Source of the DNA: Salibaculum halophilum
GTDB taxonomy: Bacteria; Pseudomonadota; Alphaproteobacteria; Rhodobacterales; Rhodobacteraceae
Reading direction: 5' to 3'
Assembly: GCF_002094885.1 (NCBI RefSeq)
Contig: NZ_MSIT01000011.1
Span: 28,633-92,632, forward strand
DNA length: 64,000 bases
Shown: piece by piece, positions 1 to 8,816 of the stretch
Layout of the letters: each line of letters begins with the position of its first letter
How positions within the stretch are numbered: the first letter of the stretch is position 1
Program-made: the position numbers and the translations under genes
The notes under the pieces: model-generated
Database searches by the model: none
The model's input: the letters and a program-made list of their open reading frames with translations, nothing else
Told to the model about the DNA's origin: nothing

Positions 1-1414
1 GACCGTATTCGAAATGGCGGATCGTCCGGGCGGTGTTTGTGCGTCATGGCAAAGGCACGGATACCTTGTAAACGGGTCCATCCACTGGCTCGCCGGGTCC
101 GCCCCCGGGAGCGATCTGCATGATATGTGGATGGAGCTTGGCGTGCTTGACGACCATCCGCACCTGACCCATGCAAGATTTGGCGTCTATCATGACCTCT
201 GCGGCGTGACGCTGCACCTTTGGCGCGATCCCGACCGGCTCGAGGCGCATCTTTCAGAAATCTCGCCGCCAGATGCCGCCCTGATCGCCGAACTTTGCGC
301 CGCGATTCGCGTCTTTCGGGACATGGACATGCCGATGGATCGTGCCTTCGAGCTTTTGTCCCTAGCCGACTGGATCGGGATATTCGCGCGCAACATGCCG
401 ATGATCATGGCGCATCGCAGGTTCAGCACGGTGTCGCTGAGGGACTTTGCGCAGCGCCTCCAGCACCCGGCCTTGCGCGGCATGCTGGAGCATTTCTGGC
501 ATGCGGACATGTCGATGCAGTTTTTCCTGATGCAGATGGGCTTTGCGGCCAAGGGAACAGCTGCTTACCCGTTGGGCGGCTCCGGCCCCTTCATCGATCG
601 CCTTGTCGCGCGTGCGGAGCAATCGGGCACGACCCTTGTCACCGGAGCGCGCGTGGCATCCGTGATCACCGACGCTGGACGCGCCTGCGGTGTCATGCTC
701 GAGGATGGCCAAAGGATCGAGGCGCGGCACGTGATCGCGGCCTGCGACGCCGAGACCGTCTTCTCCAGGCTCCTTGCCGATCAGCCATCGCTTCGCCCGA
801 GCGAGCTCGATGCGCTGGACCGGTTCCCGCCCCTTTGCTATTTCTCGGGCGGGGTCACCCATGAGTTCGGGGACATCCCGTCGAGCATGATGGGGCATAA
901 CATTGCCCTTCATCCGCCATTGGACATGGGACCGACGCGCCACACACGCGCCACCGTGCAGATCTACACTTTCGACAAGACCGTCTCGCCAGAGAGCGGC
1001 ACGTTGCTCACGGCGATGCTCGAAAGTGACTATGACTGGTGGAAAGAGCTGCGACGCGGCGGCGCCGAACGCTATGATGCCGAACGCGGCCGGGTTGCCG
1101 AGCAGATCATCGCGGCGCTCGACCATCTCTATCCCGGCCTTGCGGGCTCGGTTGTCTTCAGCGACCTCGCGACCCCGCTGACGTTCGAGCGCTACACGGG
1201 CAATCACCGGGGCGCTTACGAGGGCTGGCTGCCGACACCTGCGGCCGCACAGGTGAAACTTCCGACGCATTTCAAGGAGATCGAGAACTTCTGGATGGCC
1301 GGGCACTGGGTCGCTCCCGGTGGCGGCATGCCACCGGCCGCATATACCGGCCGCAATGCGATCCAGCTCATCTGCGCCCAAGAGGGGCGACGCTTCCGGG
1401 TGAGCCGTCCGTGA
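1..1414 (+). CDS. Phytoene-desaturase-like FAD-dependent oxidoreductase (5' end outside window)
   Basis: The reading frame is open from the left edge, so the start lies outside the window. The first visible residues (TVFE, then DRPGG at about residue 10) match the end of the N-terminal Rossmann fold of COG1233 phytoene dehydrogenase-related proteins. About 30-40 residues, including the GxGxxG motif, are therefore missing. The C-terminus carries the matching FAD-contact region (MAGHWVAPGGGMPPAAYTGR). The family oxidises or isomerises carotenoids and related polyprenoids or lipids; the substrate here cannot be told. No carotenoid genes are visible nearby. Codon use includes more AGG, AAG, CTT and TTT than the genes to the right. 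The stop overlaps the start of a small ORF. Confidence 0.85.
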   Translation, partial: TVFEMADRPGGVCASWQRHGYLVNGSIHWLAGSAPGSDLHDMWMELGVLDDHPHLTHARFGVYHDLCGVTLHLWRDPDRLEAHLSEISPPDAALIAELCAAIRVFRDMDMPMDRAFELLSLADWIGIFARNMPMIMAHRRFSTVSLRDFAQRLQHPALRGMLEHFWHADMSMQFFLMQMGFAAKGTAAYPLGGSGPFIDRLVARAEQSGTTLVTGARVASVITDAGRACGVMLEDGQRIEARHVIAACDAETVFSRLLADQPSLRPSELDALDRFPPLCYFSGGVTHEFGDIPSSMMGHNIALHPPLDMGPTRHTRATVQIYTFDKTVSPESGTLLTAMLESDYDWWKELRRGGAERYDAERGRVAEQIIAALDHLYPGLAGSVVFSDLATPLTFERYTGNHRGAYEGWLPTPAAAQVKLPTHFKEIENFWMAGHWVAPGGGMPPAAYTGRNAIQLICAQEGRRFRVSRP

Positions 1415-1596
1415 TGCATGGGCGGAGGTGGATCACATGGGCCATCAAGCGCCTGGTGGTTCCAATCACATGGTTCGCGAGCATGGTCTTCGTTGTCGGG
1501 CCCTCTACAGGGTCTCTTGTCGCCGAATTCCTGATCGGGGCGTCAATACTGGCCGGTTGGGCCATCGTTGCCGATTTTCCGAAGCCGCCAAAGTAG
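1414..1596 (+). CDS. Small membrane protein, coupled to the upstream oxidoreductase
   Basis: A 60-residue ORF whose ATG overlaps the TGA of the oxidoreductase (TGATG), the usual arrangement for translational coupling. It has a basic start (MHGRRW) followed by two hydrophobic stretches at about residues 8-28 and 37-52 and a polar tail (DFPKPPK). It is probably a two-pass inner-membrane peptide. I do not recognise a family. The overlap and hydrophobic pattern are visible; that it is expressed and works with the oxidoreductase is inference. Confidence 0.5.
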   Translation: MHGRRWITWAIKRLVVPITWFASMVFVVGPSTGSLVAEFLIGASILAGWAIVADFPKPPK

Positions 1597-2092
1597 CGGG
1601 CCCATCCAAGCGGTGGTGCCACATATGAAGTCGCCCCAACTCCAGCCGCGAAGGGCGTAGCATACAAGGCACCGGATCAACCGTCGGAGAACGTCCGATT
1701 CCGGCCCCGTATCCATAACCAGCTTGGGTAATGGATAATAGGGCACCAAATCTATGCCGCCCCATCAACGAGTCATGCGATTTACAGGGCTTTGAGGCGT
1801 CGATTTCCGGTTTTGAAGCCGTCACTTTGGAATGAGGACAGCCGGGCGGTTTCGGGGCTTCGGACAAATCCATTGTCAGAGCCAGAGAATGACAGCCCTG
1901 ACGGGCGTGAGGGCAAAGACGACTGCCGCCGGGCAGAGGTGGTGGCGGCTGACGAGGGGCCGCCTGTCTCCTCGCAGGTTGACCACCGGGACCGGGCGTG
2001 ACCCCGCCCCACTGCCGGGAGGAGACGCCGGCAATGTCGATCGCGGTCAGACCCGCCAGGCGCGGTTCGCGCGCGGCAAGCCTGGCACGCCG
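1597..2092. other. Intergenic stretch without a recognisable gene
   Basis: About 500 bases with no ORF that resembles a protein family on either strand. The overlapping ORFs here have low-complexity, Arg/Pro-rich translations typical of GC-rich shadow frames. The only structure seen is an imperfect inverted repeat at 1711-1736 (arms ATCCATAACC and GGTAATGGAT, 6-base loop). The first half is less GC-rich than the rest of the window, continuing the character of the first gene. Confidence 0.4.
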
Positions 2093-2120
2093 AAAGGCGC
2101 AAGGTTTCCCTTGCGCCTTT
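2093..2120 (-). terminator. Hairpin terminator downstream of the iron-binding protein gene
   Basis: A perfect 12-bp stem (AAAGGCGCAAGG with CCTTGCGCCTTT) around a 4-base loop lies about 50 bases beyond the stop of the minus-strand fbpA-like gene. The descending arm ends in TTT on either strand, so it could also stop plus-strand transcription. The U-tract is short, so intrinsic strength is uncertain. Confidence 0.7.
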
Positions 2121-2167
2121 GCCTGTCGGCCGGGTGGTCGCGTGGCCATGCCCGCGCCGTGACGGGA

Positions 2168-3187
2168 TCACTCCCAGCCGGCCTCGTTGAGCAGCATCTG
2201 CGCCGCGGGGATGTTGTCGGCGATGACCGCGGCATCCAGGTCGTCGGGCTTGAAGAAGCCCAGTTCGGCCACCGACGGGCTGAGCGCGACGCCGGGCACG
2301 GCCGGGTATTCGTCGTTGCCCGCCGAGAAGTATTCCTGCGCCTGGTCGGAGGCGAGGTATTCAAGGAAGCGCACGGCGTTGTCGGGGTTCGGCGCATTGG
2401 CCGCGACGCCGCCGCCCGACAGGTTCATATGCGCGCCGGTGCTGTCCTGATTGGGAAAGACCCAGCCGATCATGTCGCGGCTGTCGGACAGGCCGTCCAC
2501 ATCCTTGCGGATCGCGCGGGCGAAGTAATAAGTGTTCGCCACGGCGATGTCGCACTCGCCCGAAACGATGCCGCGCAACTGGTCGGTATCGCCGCCCTGC
2601 GGGTCGCGGGCAAAGTTGGAGACGACGGCCTCGGCCCAGTCCAGCGTGGCCTCTTCGCCGAGATGCGCGATCAGCGCCCCGGTGAGCGTCTGGTTGTAGA
2701 CGTTCGAGGAGGAGCGGATGCAGACCTGATTCTCGTAGGCCGGATCGGCGAGGTCCTGGTAGGTCGCCGGCGGGGTGTCCACGTCGTTCTCGTCATAAAA
2801 GATGATGCGCGAGCGCTGCGAGAAGCCGAACCACTGGTTCTCGTCATCCTGCGCGTAGGCGGGCACGCGCGCTTCGAGGACCTCGGACTCGACGGTCTGG
2901 AACAGGCCCGCGTCTTTGGCGCGTTCGAGCCGCGAGGTATCGACGGTCAGGAAGACGTCGGCGGGGCTGTTGTCGCCCTCGGCCTCCATGCGGGCGATCA
3001 ACTCGTCGGCATTGCCCTCGATGCGGTTGATGGTGATGCCCGTCATCTCGGTGAAGTCGGAGTAGAGCCGTTCGTCGGTGTCGTAGTGGCGCGACGAGTA
3101 GAGGTTGAGCTCGCCCTGGGCAAAGGCCGGCACCGCCATCGTAGCGGCCAGGGCGGTCGTCAGCAGGCGGCTGCGAATCGAAGTCAT
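2168..3187 (-). CDS. fbpA: Iron(III) ABC transporter substrate-binding protein
   Basis: A 339-residue periplasmic ferric-iron binding protein of the FbpA/FutA family. The chosen start gives a clean Sec signal (MTSIRSRLL then a hydrophobic stretch, cleavage near AFA-QGE) and has GAGGAG just upstream; an in-frame codon 15 residues earlier lacks this. Mature features are LNLYSSRHYDTDE near the N-terminus and the adjacent tyrosine pair in NTYYFARA, which in FbpA proteins ligates Fe(III). The partner permease lies immediately upstream on the same strand, 141 bases away, with a separate promoter candidate in between. No ATP-binding subunit is in this locus. Confidence 0.9.
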   Translation of the reverse strand: MTSIRSRLLTTALAATMAVPAFAQGELNLYSSRHYDTDERLYSDFTEMTGITINRIEGNADELIARMEAEGDNSPADVFLTVDTSRLERAKDAGLFQTVESEVLEARVPAYAQDDENQWFGFSQRSRIIFYDENDVDTPPATYQDLADPAYENQVCIRSSSNVYNQTLTGALIAHLGEEATLDWAEAVVSNFARDPQGGDTDQLRGIVSGECDIAVANTYYFARAIRKDVDGLSDSRDMIGWVFPNQDSTGAHMNLSGGGVAANAPNPDNAVRFLEYLASDQAQEYFSAGNDEYPAVPGVALSPSVAELGFFKPDDLDAAVIADNIPAAQMLLNEAGWE

Positions 3188-3220
3188 CAGAGTCTCCTCG
3201 GTTTGGTTGACTGTTTTTAT

Positions 3221-3248
3221 CGGATACCGCATGTGACGCGGCTGTCAA
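3221..3248 (-). promoter_or_regulatory. Promoter candidate for the iron-binding protein gene
   Basis: On the minus strand a perfect TTGACA (3248-3243) is followed after 16 bases by TATCCG (3226-3221), in the gap between the permease stop and the fbpA-like start. A separate promoter would let the binding protein be made in excess over the permease, as is common for ABC importers. The -10 match is only moderate. An iron-responsive site is expected in this gap, but I could not identify one with certainty. Confidence 0.35.
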
Positions 3249-3328
3249 GGATTTCCGACTAAAATGATCGGCAATAGCCACCACGCAGGCGGCGACGCGC
3301 GGTGGCAGTCCGTCGATCGGAGGGTTTG

Positions 3329-4966
3329 TCAGGTGGCAGCGACGCTGGTGCGGCGCCATTCGGCGACCTGCGCGCAGAGCAGGATCACCGGGATCAGGCC
3401 CAGCCCGGCGATGATCAGGCTGGGCACCGCGGCGCCGGTCAGCCGTTCGTCCGAGGCCAGCCGGAAAGCCTGCACCGCCAGCGTGTCGTGGTCGAAGGGC
3501 CGCAGGATCAGCGTGGCGGGCAGTTCCTTCACCGTGTCCACGAAGACGATCAGCAGCGCGGTCAGCAGGCTGGGTCGCAAGATCGGCAGATGGACCGACC
3601 GCACCGTGCCGGTGGCGCTGCGCCCCAGCACCCGGGCGGCGGCGTCGACATTGGGCGTGACCGTGGCCAGCCCGCTGTCGTAGGCACCGATGGCCGCGGC
3701 GAGGAACCGGATCATGTAGGCCGCGACCATCAGCCAGATCGACCCGGTGATCAGCAGCCCGGTGGAGACGTCGAACCAGGCCTCCATCCGGGCGTCCAGC
3801 CAGTTGTCGAACCCCGCGAAGGGCACCAGAAGGCCGACCGCGATCACCCCGCCGGGCACCGCGTATCCCAGCCGTCCGACGTAGAGCGCGGCCGTCGAGA
3901 CGCGGTTGGGGTGAACCCGCCGGAAGGTGCCGATGACGACCGCGGCCGAGACCGTGACGATGGCCGCGACACTCGCCAGTTTGAGGGTGTTGTGCAGGAA
4001 CTCCAGGTAGCGCGGGCTGAAGATGTCCTGCTCCGAGCGCAGCCCCATGGCAAACAGGGCGATGGTGGGCACAACGACCCCCAGCAGCACCGGAAAGCCG
4101 CAAACCGCCTGCGCCGCCAACGCCCGGCCCCCTGACAGCGGCGTGCGCGAAAACGGGGCCTGCCGCCCCTTGAGGGCGTAGGAGGCCGCGCCGCGGTTCT
4201 TCTGCTCCAGCACGGCCAGCAGCAAGGCGAAGGCCAACAGCCCGATGGCCAACTGCGCCGCCGCCGCCCGGTCGGCGAGGGAAAACCAGCTGGTGTAGAT
4301 GCCGGTGGCAAAGGTCTGCACCCCGAAATGCGCCACGGTGCCGAAATCGGCGATGGTTTCCATGACGACCAGCAGCGCGCCGGCGGCGATGGCCGGGCGG
4401 GCCATGGGCAGGGCCACGCGGAAGAAGGCCCCGGTGCCGGAGGCCCCCAGCGAGCGCGCGGCGTAATAGGGCGCCCGGGCCTGCAGCCGGAACGCCGCGC
4501 GGGCCAGCAGGTAGACGTAAGGATAGAGCACCAGCGTCAGCATCATGGCCGCCCCGCCGACCGAGCGCACCTCGGGGAACCAGTAGGCGCGCGGGCCCCA
4601 GCCCGTCACGTCACGCAACAGGGTCTGCACGATGCCGGGATGGTCCAGGATATGCGTGTAGGCATAGGCCAGCACATAGGCCGGAAAGGCCAGCGGCACC
4701 ACAAGTGCCACTTCCAGCCAGCGGCGGCCGCGGAACTCGGTCGTGACCACCAGCCAGGCCGTTACCGCGCCCAGCACGATGCTGCCCGACCCCACCAGCG
4801 CGACCAGCACCAGTGTTGTCCAAGTATAGCGCCACAGCACGGTCTCGGCGAGGTGGCGCAGGGTGTCGAGGTTGCCCAGCAGCGCGGCGGCGACCACGCC
4901 GCCGATTGGCAGCAGGCAGATCGCCGCCACCAGGAGCGCCACGCCGGAAATGAAATGCCTGTCCAT
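3329..4966 (-). CDS. fbpB: Iron(III) ABC transporter permease, fused two-domain type
   Basis: A 545-residue inner-membrane permease with about 12 hydrophobic segments in two similar halves, as in FbpB/FutB. Each half ends with an EAA-type loop that contacts the ATPase: AARSLGASGTGAFFRVALPM in the first, and AARVLGRSATGTVRSVHLPI in the second. It is transcribed toward the iron-binding protein gene and would form the transmembrane channel of the same importer. No strong Shine-Dalgarno precedes the ATG at 4966. The ATP-hydrolysing FbpC subunit is not adjacent and must be encoded elsewhere if the system is functional. Confidence 0.9.
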   Translation of the reverse strand: MDRHFISGVALLVAAICLLPIGGVVAAALLGNLDTLRHLAETVLWRYTWTTLVLVALVGSGSIVLGAVTAWLVVTTEFRGRRWLEVALVVPLAFPAYVLAYAYTHILDHPGIVQTLLRDVTGWGPRAYWFPEVRSVGGAAMMLTLVLYPYVYLLARAAFRLQARAPYYAARSLGASGTGAFFRVALPMARPAIAAGALLVVMETIADFGTVAHFGVQTFATGIYTSWFSLADRAAAAQLAIGLLAFALLLAVLEQKNRGAASYALKGRQAPFSRTPLSGGRALAAQAVCGFPVLLGVVVPTIALFAMGLRSEQDIFSPRYLEFLHNTLKLASVAAIVTVSAAVVIGTFRRVHPNRVSTAALYVGRLGYAVPGGVIAVGLLVPFAGFDNWLDARMEAWFDVSTGLLITGSIWLMVAAYMIRFLAAAIGAYDSGLATVTPNVDAAARVLGRSATGTVRSVHLPILRPSLLTALLIVFVDTVKELPATLILRPFDHDTLAVQAFRLASDERLTGAAVPSLIIAGLGLIPVILLCAQVAEWRRTSVAAT

Positions 4967-5138
4967 CGGTGCGGGTATCCCAAGGCTCGCTCGCGCCGGT
5001 ATCTAGCGCGGATGGCGGGCGGGTGACAGGCCCGAATCTGCCGGACAGCGGCAAGGGCGTCCGTGCATCTGCGCAGGCCCCCGTCTCGCTTTTCCTTACG
5101 CGCAGGGCGGGCTACTGTTCACGACAAAGGGAGCAGTG

Positions 5139-6059
5139 ATGACCGATATCGTTCAAGTTCAGGACCTCAGGAAAAGCTACGACAACGGGTTCGAGGCCCT
5201 TGCAGGTGTCGACCTGACCATTCGCGAGGGCGAGATCATCGCCCTGCTCGGCCCCAACGGGGCGGGAAAAACGACGCTGATCTCGACGATCTGCGGGATC
5301 ACGCAGCCGACCTCGGGCACCGTCACCGTGGGTGGCCACGACATCCTGCGCGATTATCGCAACGCCCGCGCCATGGTCGGGCTGGTGCCGCAGGAAACCC
5401 ATGTCGAATCCTTCGAAAAGGTCGTGAAGACGGTGCAGTTCTCGCGCGGGCTCTTCGGCAAGCCGCGCGATGATGCCAGGGTAGAGGAAGTGCTGCGCAG
5501 CCTCTCGCTCTGGGAAAAGCGGGACAACAAGCTCATGCAGCTGTCGGGCGGCATGAAGCGGCGGGTCCTGATCGCCAAGGCGCTGGCCCACGAGCCGCGC
5601 GTGCTGTTCCTTGACGAGCCCACGGCCGGGGTCGACGTGGAATTGCGCCGCGACATGTGGGAGCTTGTCCGCGGCCTCAAGCAGCAGGGTGTGACCATCA
5701 TCCTGACGACCCATTACATCGAGGAAGCCGAGGCCATGGCCGACCGCATCGGCGTCATCAACAAGGGTCAGATCCTGCTGGTCGAGGAAAAGGACGCGCT
5801 GATGCGCCGCATGGGGCGCAAGACGATCCAGATCGAGCTGGCCGACCCCGTCACCGAAGTGCCCGCGGCGCTGGCGCATCTGCCGCTGAGCGTCGACAAC
5901 GGGCGCCTCGTCTATTCCTACGACAGCCACTCCGACAAGACCGGCATCACCGGCCTGCTCAACGAAATCCGCGATGCGGGGCTGCACATGACCGACCTGC
6001 AGACCCGGCAAAGCTCGCTCGAGGAAATCTTCGTCAGCCTCGTGAAGGAGGACGCATGA
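5139..6059 (+). CDS. ABC-2 type transporter ATP-binding protein
   Basis: A 306-residue ABC ATPase with Walker [10 protein letters not shown] near residue 40, signature LSGGMKRR, Walker [11 protein letters not shown] and the switch histidine in [10 protein letters not shown]. It resembles YadG/CcmA-like exporter ATPases. The ATG at 5139 is preferred over the GTG one codon earlier because AAGGGAG lies at good spacing. The permease gene overlaps its stop by ATGA, so the two are one exporter. The substrate is unknown; polysaccharide, lipid or drug export are family possibilities. Confidence 0.92.
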   Translation: MTDIVQVQDLRKSYDNGFEALAGVDLTIREGEIIALLGPNGAGKTTLISTICGITQPTSGTVTVGGHDILRDYRNARAMVGLVPQETHVESFEKVVKTVQFSRGLFGKPRDDARVEEVLRSLSLWEKRDNKLMQLSGGMKRRVLIAKALAHEPRVLFLDEPTAGVDVELRRDMWELVRGLKQQGVTIILTTHYIEEAEAMADRIGVINKGQILLVEEKDALMRRMGRKTIQIELADPVTEVPAALAHLPLSVDNGRLVYSYDSHSDKTGITGLLNEIRDAGLHMTDLQTRQSSLEEIFVSLVKEDA

Positions 6060-6817
6060 ACCTGCACGCCATCAAGGCCATCTACATCTTCGAGATGAGC
6101 CGGTTCTTCCGCACGCTGTGGCAGTCCATCGTCTCGCCGGTGGTCTCGACCTCGCTTTACTTCGTGGTCTTCGGCGCGGCCATCGGCAGCCGCATCGACC
6201 AGGTCGAGGGCGTCAGCTACGGTGCCTTCATCGTGCCGGGGCTGGTGATGCTGTCGGTCATGACGCAGGCCACGACCAACGCCAGTTTCGGCATCTATTT
6301 CCCCAAATTCATCGGCACGATCTTCGAGCATCTCTCGGCGCCGGTGAACTTCTTCGAGATCACGCTGGGCTATGTCGGCGCGGCGGCGACCAAGGCGCTG
6401 TTCATCGGCAGCGTCATCCTGATGACGGCCTTCCTCTTCGTCGATATCCAGATCCTGCATCCGATGGCCATGGTGGCCTTCCTCGTGCTGACCTGCACCA
6501 GCTTCGCGCTGCTGGGGTTCATCCTCGGGATCTGGGCGGGCAACTTCGAGCAATTGCAACTGGTGCCGCTTCTCGTCATCACGCCGCTGGTCTTCCTCGG
6601 AGGGTCCTTCTACTCGATCTCGATGCTCCCCCCCGTCTGGCAGACGATCACGCTGTTCAACCCGGTGGTCTACCTGATCTCGGGCTTCCGCTGGGCCTTT
6701 TTCGGGACGGCGGATGTGCCGGTGGGCCTCAGCCTGCTGGCCATCGCCGGGTTCACCCTGCTGTGCCTGGGCGTCATCGCCCTGATTTTCCGGACGGGCT
6801 GGCGATTGCGCGATTGA
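6056..6817 (+). CDS. ABC-2 type transporter permease
   Basis: A 253-residue inner-membrane protein with six hydrophobic segments, of the YadH/ABC-2 membrane family. The start [18 protein letters not shown] shows the cytoplasmic amphipathic helix typical of the family, and a longer upstream reading of this frame is a shadow of the ATPase gene. The ATG overlaps the ATPase stop (ATGA), which indicates coupled translation and a 2+2 exporter. The motif [16 protein letters not shown] near residue 180 is characteristic of the family. Substrate not predictable from sequence. Confidence 0.9.
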   Translation: MNLHAIKAIYIFEMSRFFRTLWQSIVSPVVSTSLYFVVFGAAIGSRIDQVEGVSYGAFIVPGLVMLSVMTQATTNASFGIYFPKFIGTIFEHLSAPVNFFEITLGYVGAAATKALFIGSVILMTAFLFVDIQILHPMAMVAFLVLTCTSFALLGFILGIWAGNFEQLQLVPLLVITPLVFLGGSFYSISMLPPVWQTITLFNPVVYLISGFRWAFFGTADVPVGLSLLAIAGFTLLCLGVIALIFRTGWRLRD

Positions 6818-6884
6818 GCCCTGCCTGAGAATTGGCGCCGACGCCGCCTTGTTCCCGACCGGCGCACAGCCTACATCCGCAATC

Positions 6885-7682
6885 ATGAAACAGTGGGTCC
6901 CTTTCCTTAAATCCGATCCCGTCGTCTCGGTCGTGCGCCTGCAGGGCCAGATCGCGGCGGGCGGGGCGCGCGGCCTGTCCGACCGCGGCACGGCCGAGGC
7001 CATCGAGAAGGCTTTCAGCCGCGGCAAGCCCGCGGCCGTCGCGCTGGAAATCAACTCGCCCGGTGGCTCGCCGGTGCAATCGGCGCTGATCGCGGCGCGG
7101 ATCATGCGCCTGTCGCGCGAGAAGGGGGTTCCGGTCTACAGCTTCGTCGAGGATGTGGCGGCCTCGGGCGGCTACTGGCTGGCCACCGCGGGGCAGGAAA
7201 TTCACGTCGACCGCGGCTCGATCGTCGGCTCGATCGGTGTGATCGCGGCCAGCTTCGGCCTGCCGCAGGCGCTAGACAAGGTCGGCGTCGAGCGCCGCGT
7301 CCACACCGCCGGCGAGTCCAAGAGTTTCATGGACCCTTTCCAGCCCGAGAAACCCGAGGACATCAAGCGCCTGCGCGGGATGCTCGACGAGATGCACGAT
7401 TACTTCAAGGATCACGTCGCCGAGCGCCGCGCCGGCAAGTTGCCCGAGGGACAGGACCTCTTCACCGGCGATGTCTGGGTCGGGCGCCAATCCGTCGAGG
7501 TGGGCCTGGCTGACGGGCTGGGTCAGCTCATCCCGGCCATGAAAGACAGGTTCGGCGACAAGGTGCGGTTCCGCCGCTACGGGCAGAAACGCGGCCTGTT
7601 CCAGCGGTTCGGCGCGGGGCTGGCCGATGACGCTATCGCCGGGCTGGAGGAGCGGGCCGCCTACGCCCGTTTCGGCCTCTGA
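6885..7682 (+). CDS. S49 family signal-peptide peptidase-like serine protease
   Basis: A 265-residue protein of the SppA/SohB family. The nucleophile serine is in DVAASGGYW and the general-base lysine is most likely the K in AGESKSFMDPF, matching the Ser/Lys dyad order of the family. SIVGSIGVI is the conserved segment between them. The chosen ATG gives MKQWVPFLKSDPVV; an alternative TTG 12 codons upstream has no support. Unlike E. coli SppA this is the short, single-domain form, and no clear transmembrane helix is visible. It probably cleaves residual signal peptides or membrane protein fragments. Confidence 0.88.
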   Translation: MKQWVPFLKSDPVVSVVRLQGQIAAGGARGLSDRGTAEAIEKAFSRGKPAAVALEINSPGGSPVQSALIAARIMRLSREKGVPVYSFVEDVAASGGYWLATAGQEIHVDRGSIVGSIGVIAASFGLPQALDKVGVERRVHTAGESKSFMDPFQPEKPEDIKRLRGMLDEMHDYFKDHVAERRAGKLPEGQDLFTGDVWVGRQSVEVGLADGLGQLIPAMKDRFGDKVRFRRYGQKRGLFQRFGAGLADDAIAGLEERAAYARFGL

Positions 7683-7683
7683 C

Positions 7684-7860
7684 GTGATTGCCAAGATCGT
7701 CCTTCTCTTTCTCGTCTTCATCGGCGTGCTGGGCATGATCGGCAAGCTGCGCGCGCCGCGCGTCGTGCGCCGCGCGCAGGACAGGCTGTCGGCCGCGAAA
7801 TGCGCCAAGTGCGGCCGCTACACCTTCGGCAAGCCCTGCGACTGCACGGGGCGCGGCTGA
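7684..7860 (+). CDS. Small membrane protein with four-cysteine zinc-ribbon-like tail
   Basis: A 58-residue ORF starting with GTG right after the protease stop (one base apart) and overlapping the antiporter start (TGATG). Residues 4-20 form one transmembrane helix. The C-terminus has Cys40-x2-Cys43 and Cys52-x-Cys54, a pattern that suggests zinc or another metal. I do not recognise a named family. Its tight packing between two plus-strand genes supports it being real. Confidence 0.6.
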   Translation: MIAKIVLLFLVFIGVLGMIGKLRAPRVVRRAQDRLSAAKCAKCGRYTFGKPCDCTGRG

Positions 7861-8816
7861 TGCTGATGGACTGGGTCTATACCGGGCTGGGGCTGCTGAT
7901 ACTGCTGCTGGCCGGGGACAGCCTGGTCAAGGGCGCGGTGAACCTGTCGCTGCGCATCGGCATCCCGGCCCTGATCGTGTCGCTGACCATCGTCGCCTTT
8001 GGCACCTCGGCGCCCGAGCTGCTGATCTCGGTGCAGGCCATCCGCGAGGGCGTGCCGGGGCTGGCGCTGGGCAACGTGGTGGGCTCGAACACGGCCAACG
8101 TGCTGATGGTGCTGGGCGTGCCGGCGCTGCTGGCGGTGATGCACACCGGCGCGTGCGAGTCGCGCAACAGCTACATGCAGATGATCGCGGCGACCGTGCT
8201 GTTCATCGCGCTGGCCTTTCGCGGGCAGTTCGACTGGATCGCGGGGCTGGTCCTGCTGGCAGCGCTGGCGGCGATGCTGGCCCACGCGGCGCGGACGGCG
8301 AACAATCACCGCAAGGCCGACGCCGCCGCCCCGGCAAACGACCCCGACGACCTCGAGGGCGCCGACCCGGACCTACCCTGGCCCAGGATCGTGCTGTTCC
8401 TGGCGCTGGGGCTGATCGGGCTGCCGCTGGGCGCGGACCTTCTGGTCGACGGGGCCAGCAACATCGCCCGGGAATTCGGCGTTTCCGAAACCGCCATCGG
8501 GCTGACGCTGGTGGCCGTCGGCACCTCGTTGCCGGAACTGGCGACCACGGTCATGGCGGCGCTGCGCCGCCAGGCCGACGTGGCGCTGGGCAATGTCATC
8601 GGGTCGAACATGTTCAACCTGCTGGGGATCATCGGCGTCGCCGCGCTGGTGGGCGACATCCCGGTCGATGCGGAAATCCTGCGCTTCGATCTCTGGGTCA
8701 TGCTCGGGGCGTCACTGATCCTCGTGCCCTTCGTGTTTCTTGGCCTGAACATCAACCGGATATGGGGCATCGCCTTCAGCGTGCTCTACATCGCTTACGT
8801 ATGGGTGGTTCTATGA
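7860..8816 (+). CDS. Calcium/sodium antiporter of the CaCA family (YrbG-like)
   Basis: A 318-residue integral membrane protein with two homologous halves, each with the alpha-repeat signature: FGTSAPELLIS then GNVVGSNTANVLMVLG in the first, and VGTSLPELATT then GNVIGSNMFNLLGIIG in the second. These contain the acidic residues that bind Ca2+/Na+ in this family. About ten hydrophobic segments are present, with a polar linker near residue 150-170 (rich in Ala, Asp, Pro). The ATG overlaps the preceding stop and the stop overlaps the next start, so it sits in a coupled run. Confidence 0.9.
   Translation: MLMDWVYTGLGLLILLLAGDSLVKGAVNLSLRIGIPALIVSLTIVAFGTSAPELLISVQAIREGVPGLALGNVVGSNTANVLMVLGVPALLAVMHTGACESRNSYMQMIAATVLFIALAFRGQFDWIAGLVLLAALAAMLAHAARTANNHRKADAAAPANDPDDLEGADPDLPWPRIVLFLALGLIGLPLGADLLVDGASNIAREFGVSETAIGLTLVAVGTSLPELATTVMAALRRQADVALGNVIGSNMFNLLGIIGVAALVGDIPVDAEILRFDLWVMLGASLILVPFVFLGLNINRIWGIAFSVLYIAYVWVVL

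Noticed and set aside
1832..3262. Long plus-strand ORF of 476 codons.
   Set aside because: It is the antisense of the fbpA-like gene; its Val/Gly/Arg-rich composition and lack of any family motif mark it as a shadow.
5136..5138. GTG start one codon before the ABC-2 ATPase ATG.
   Set aside because: ATG at 5139 is the stronger start codon and has equally good ribosome-binding spacing.
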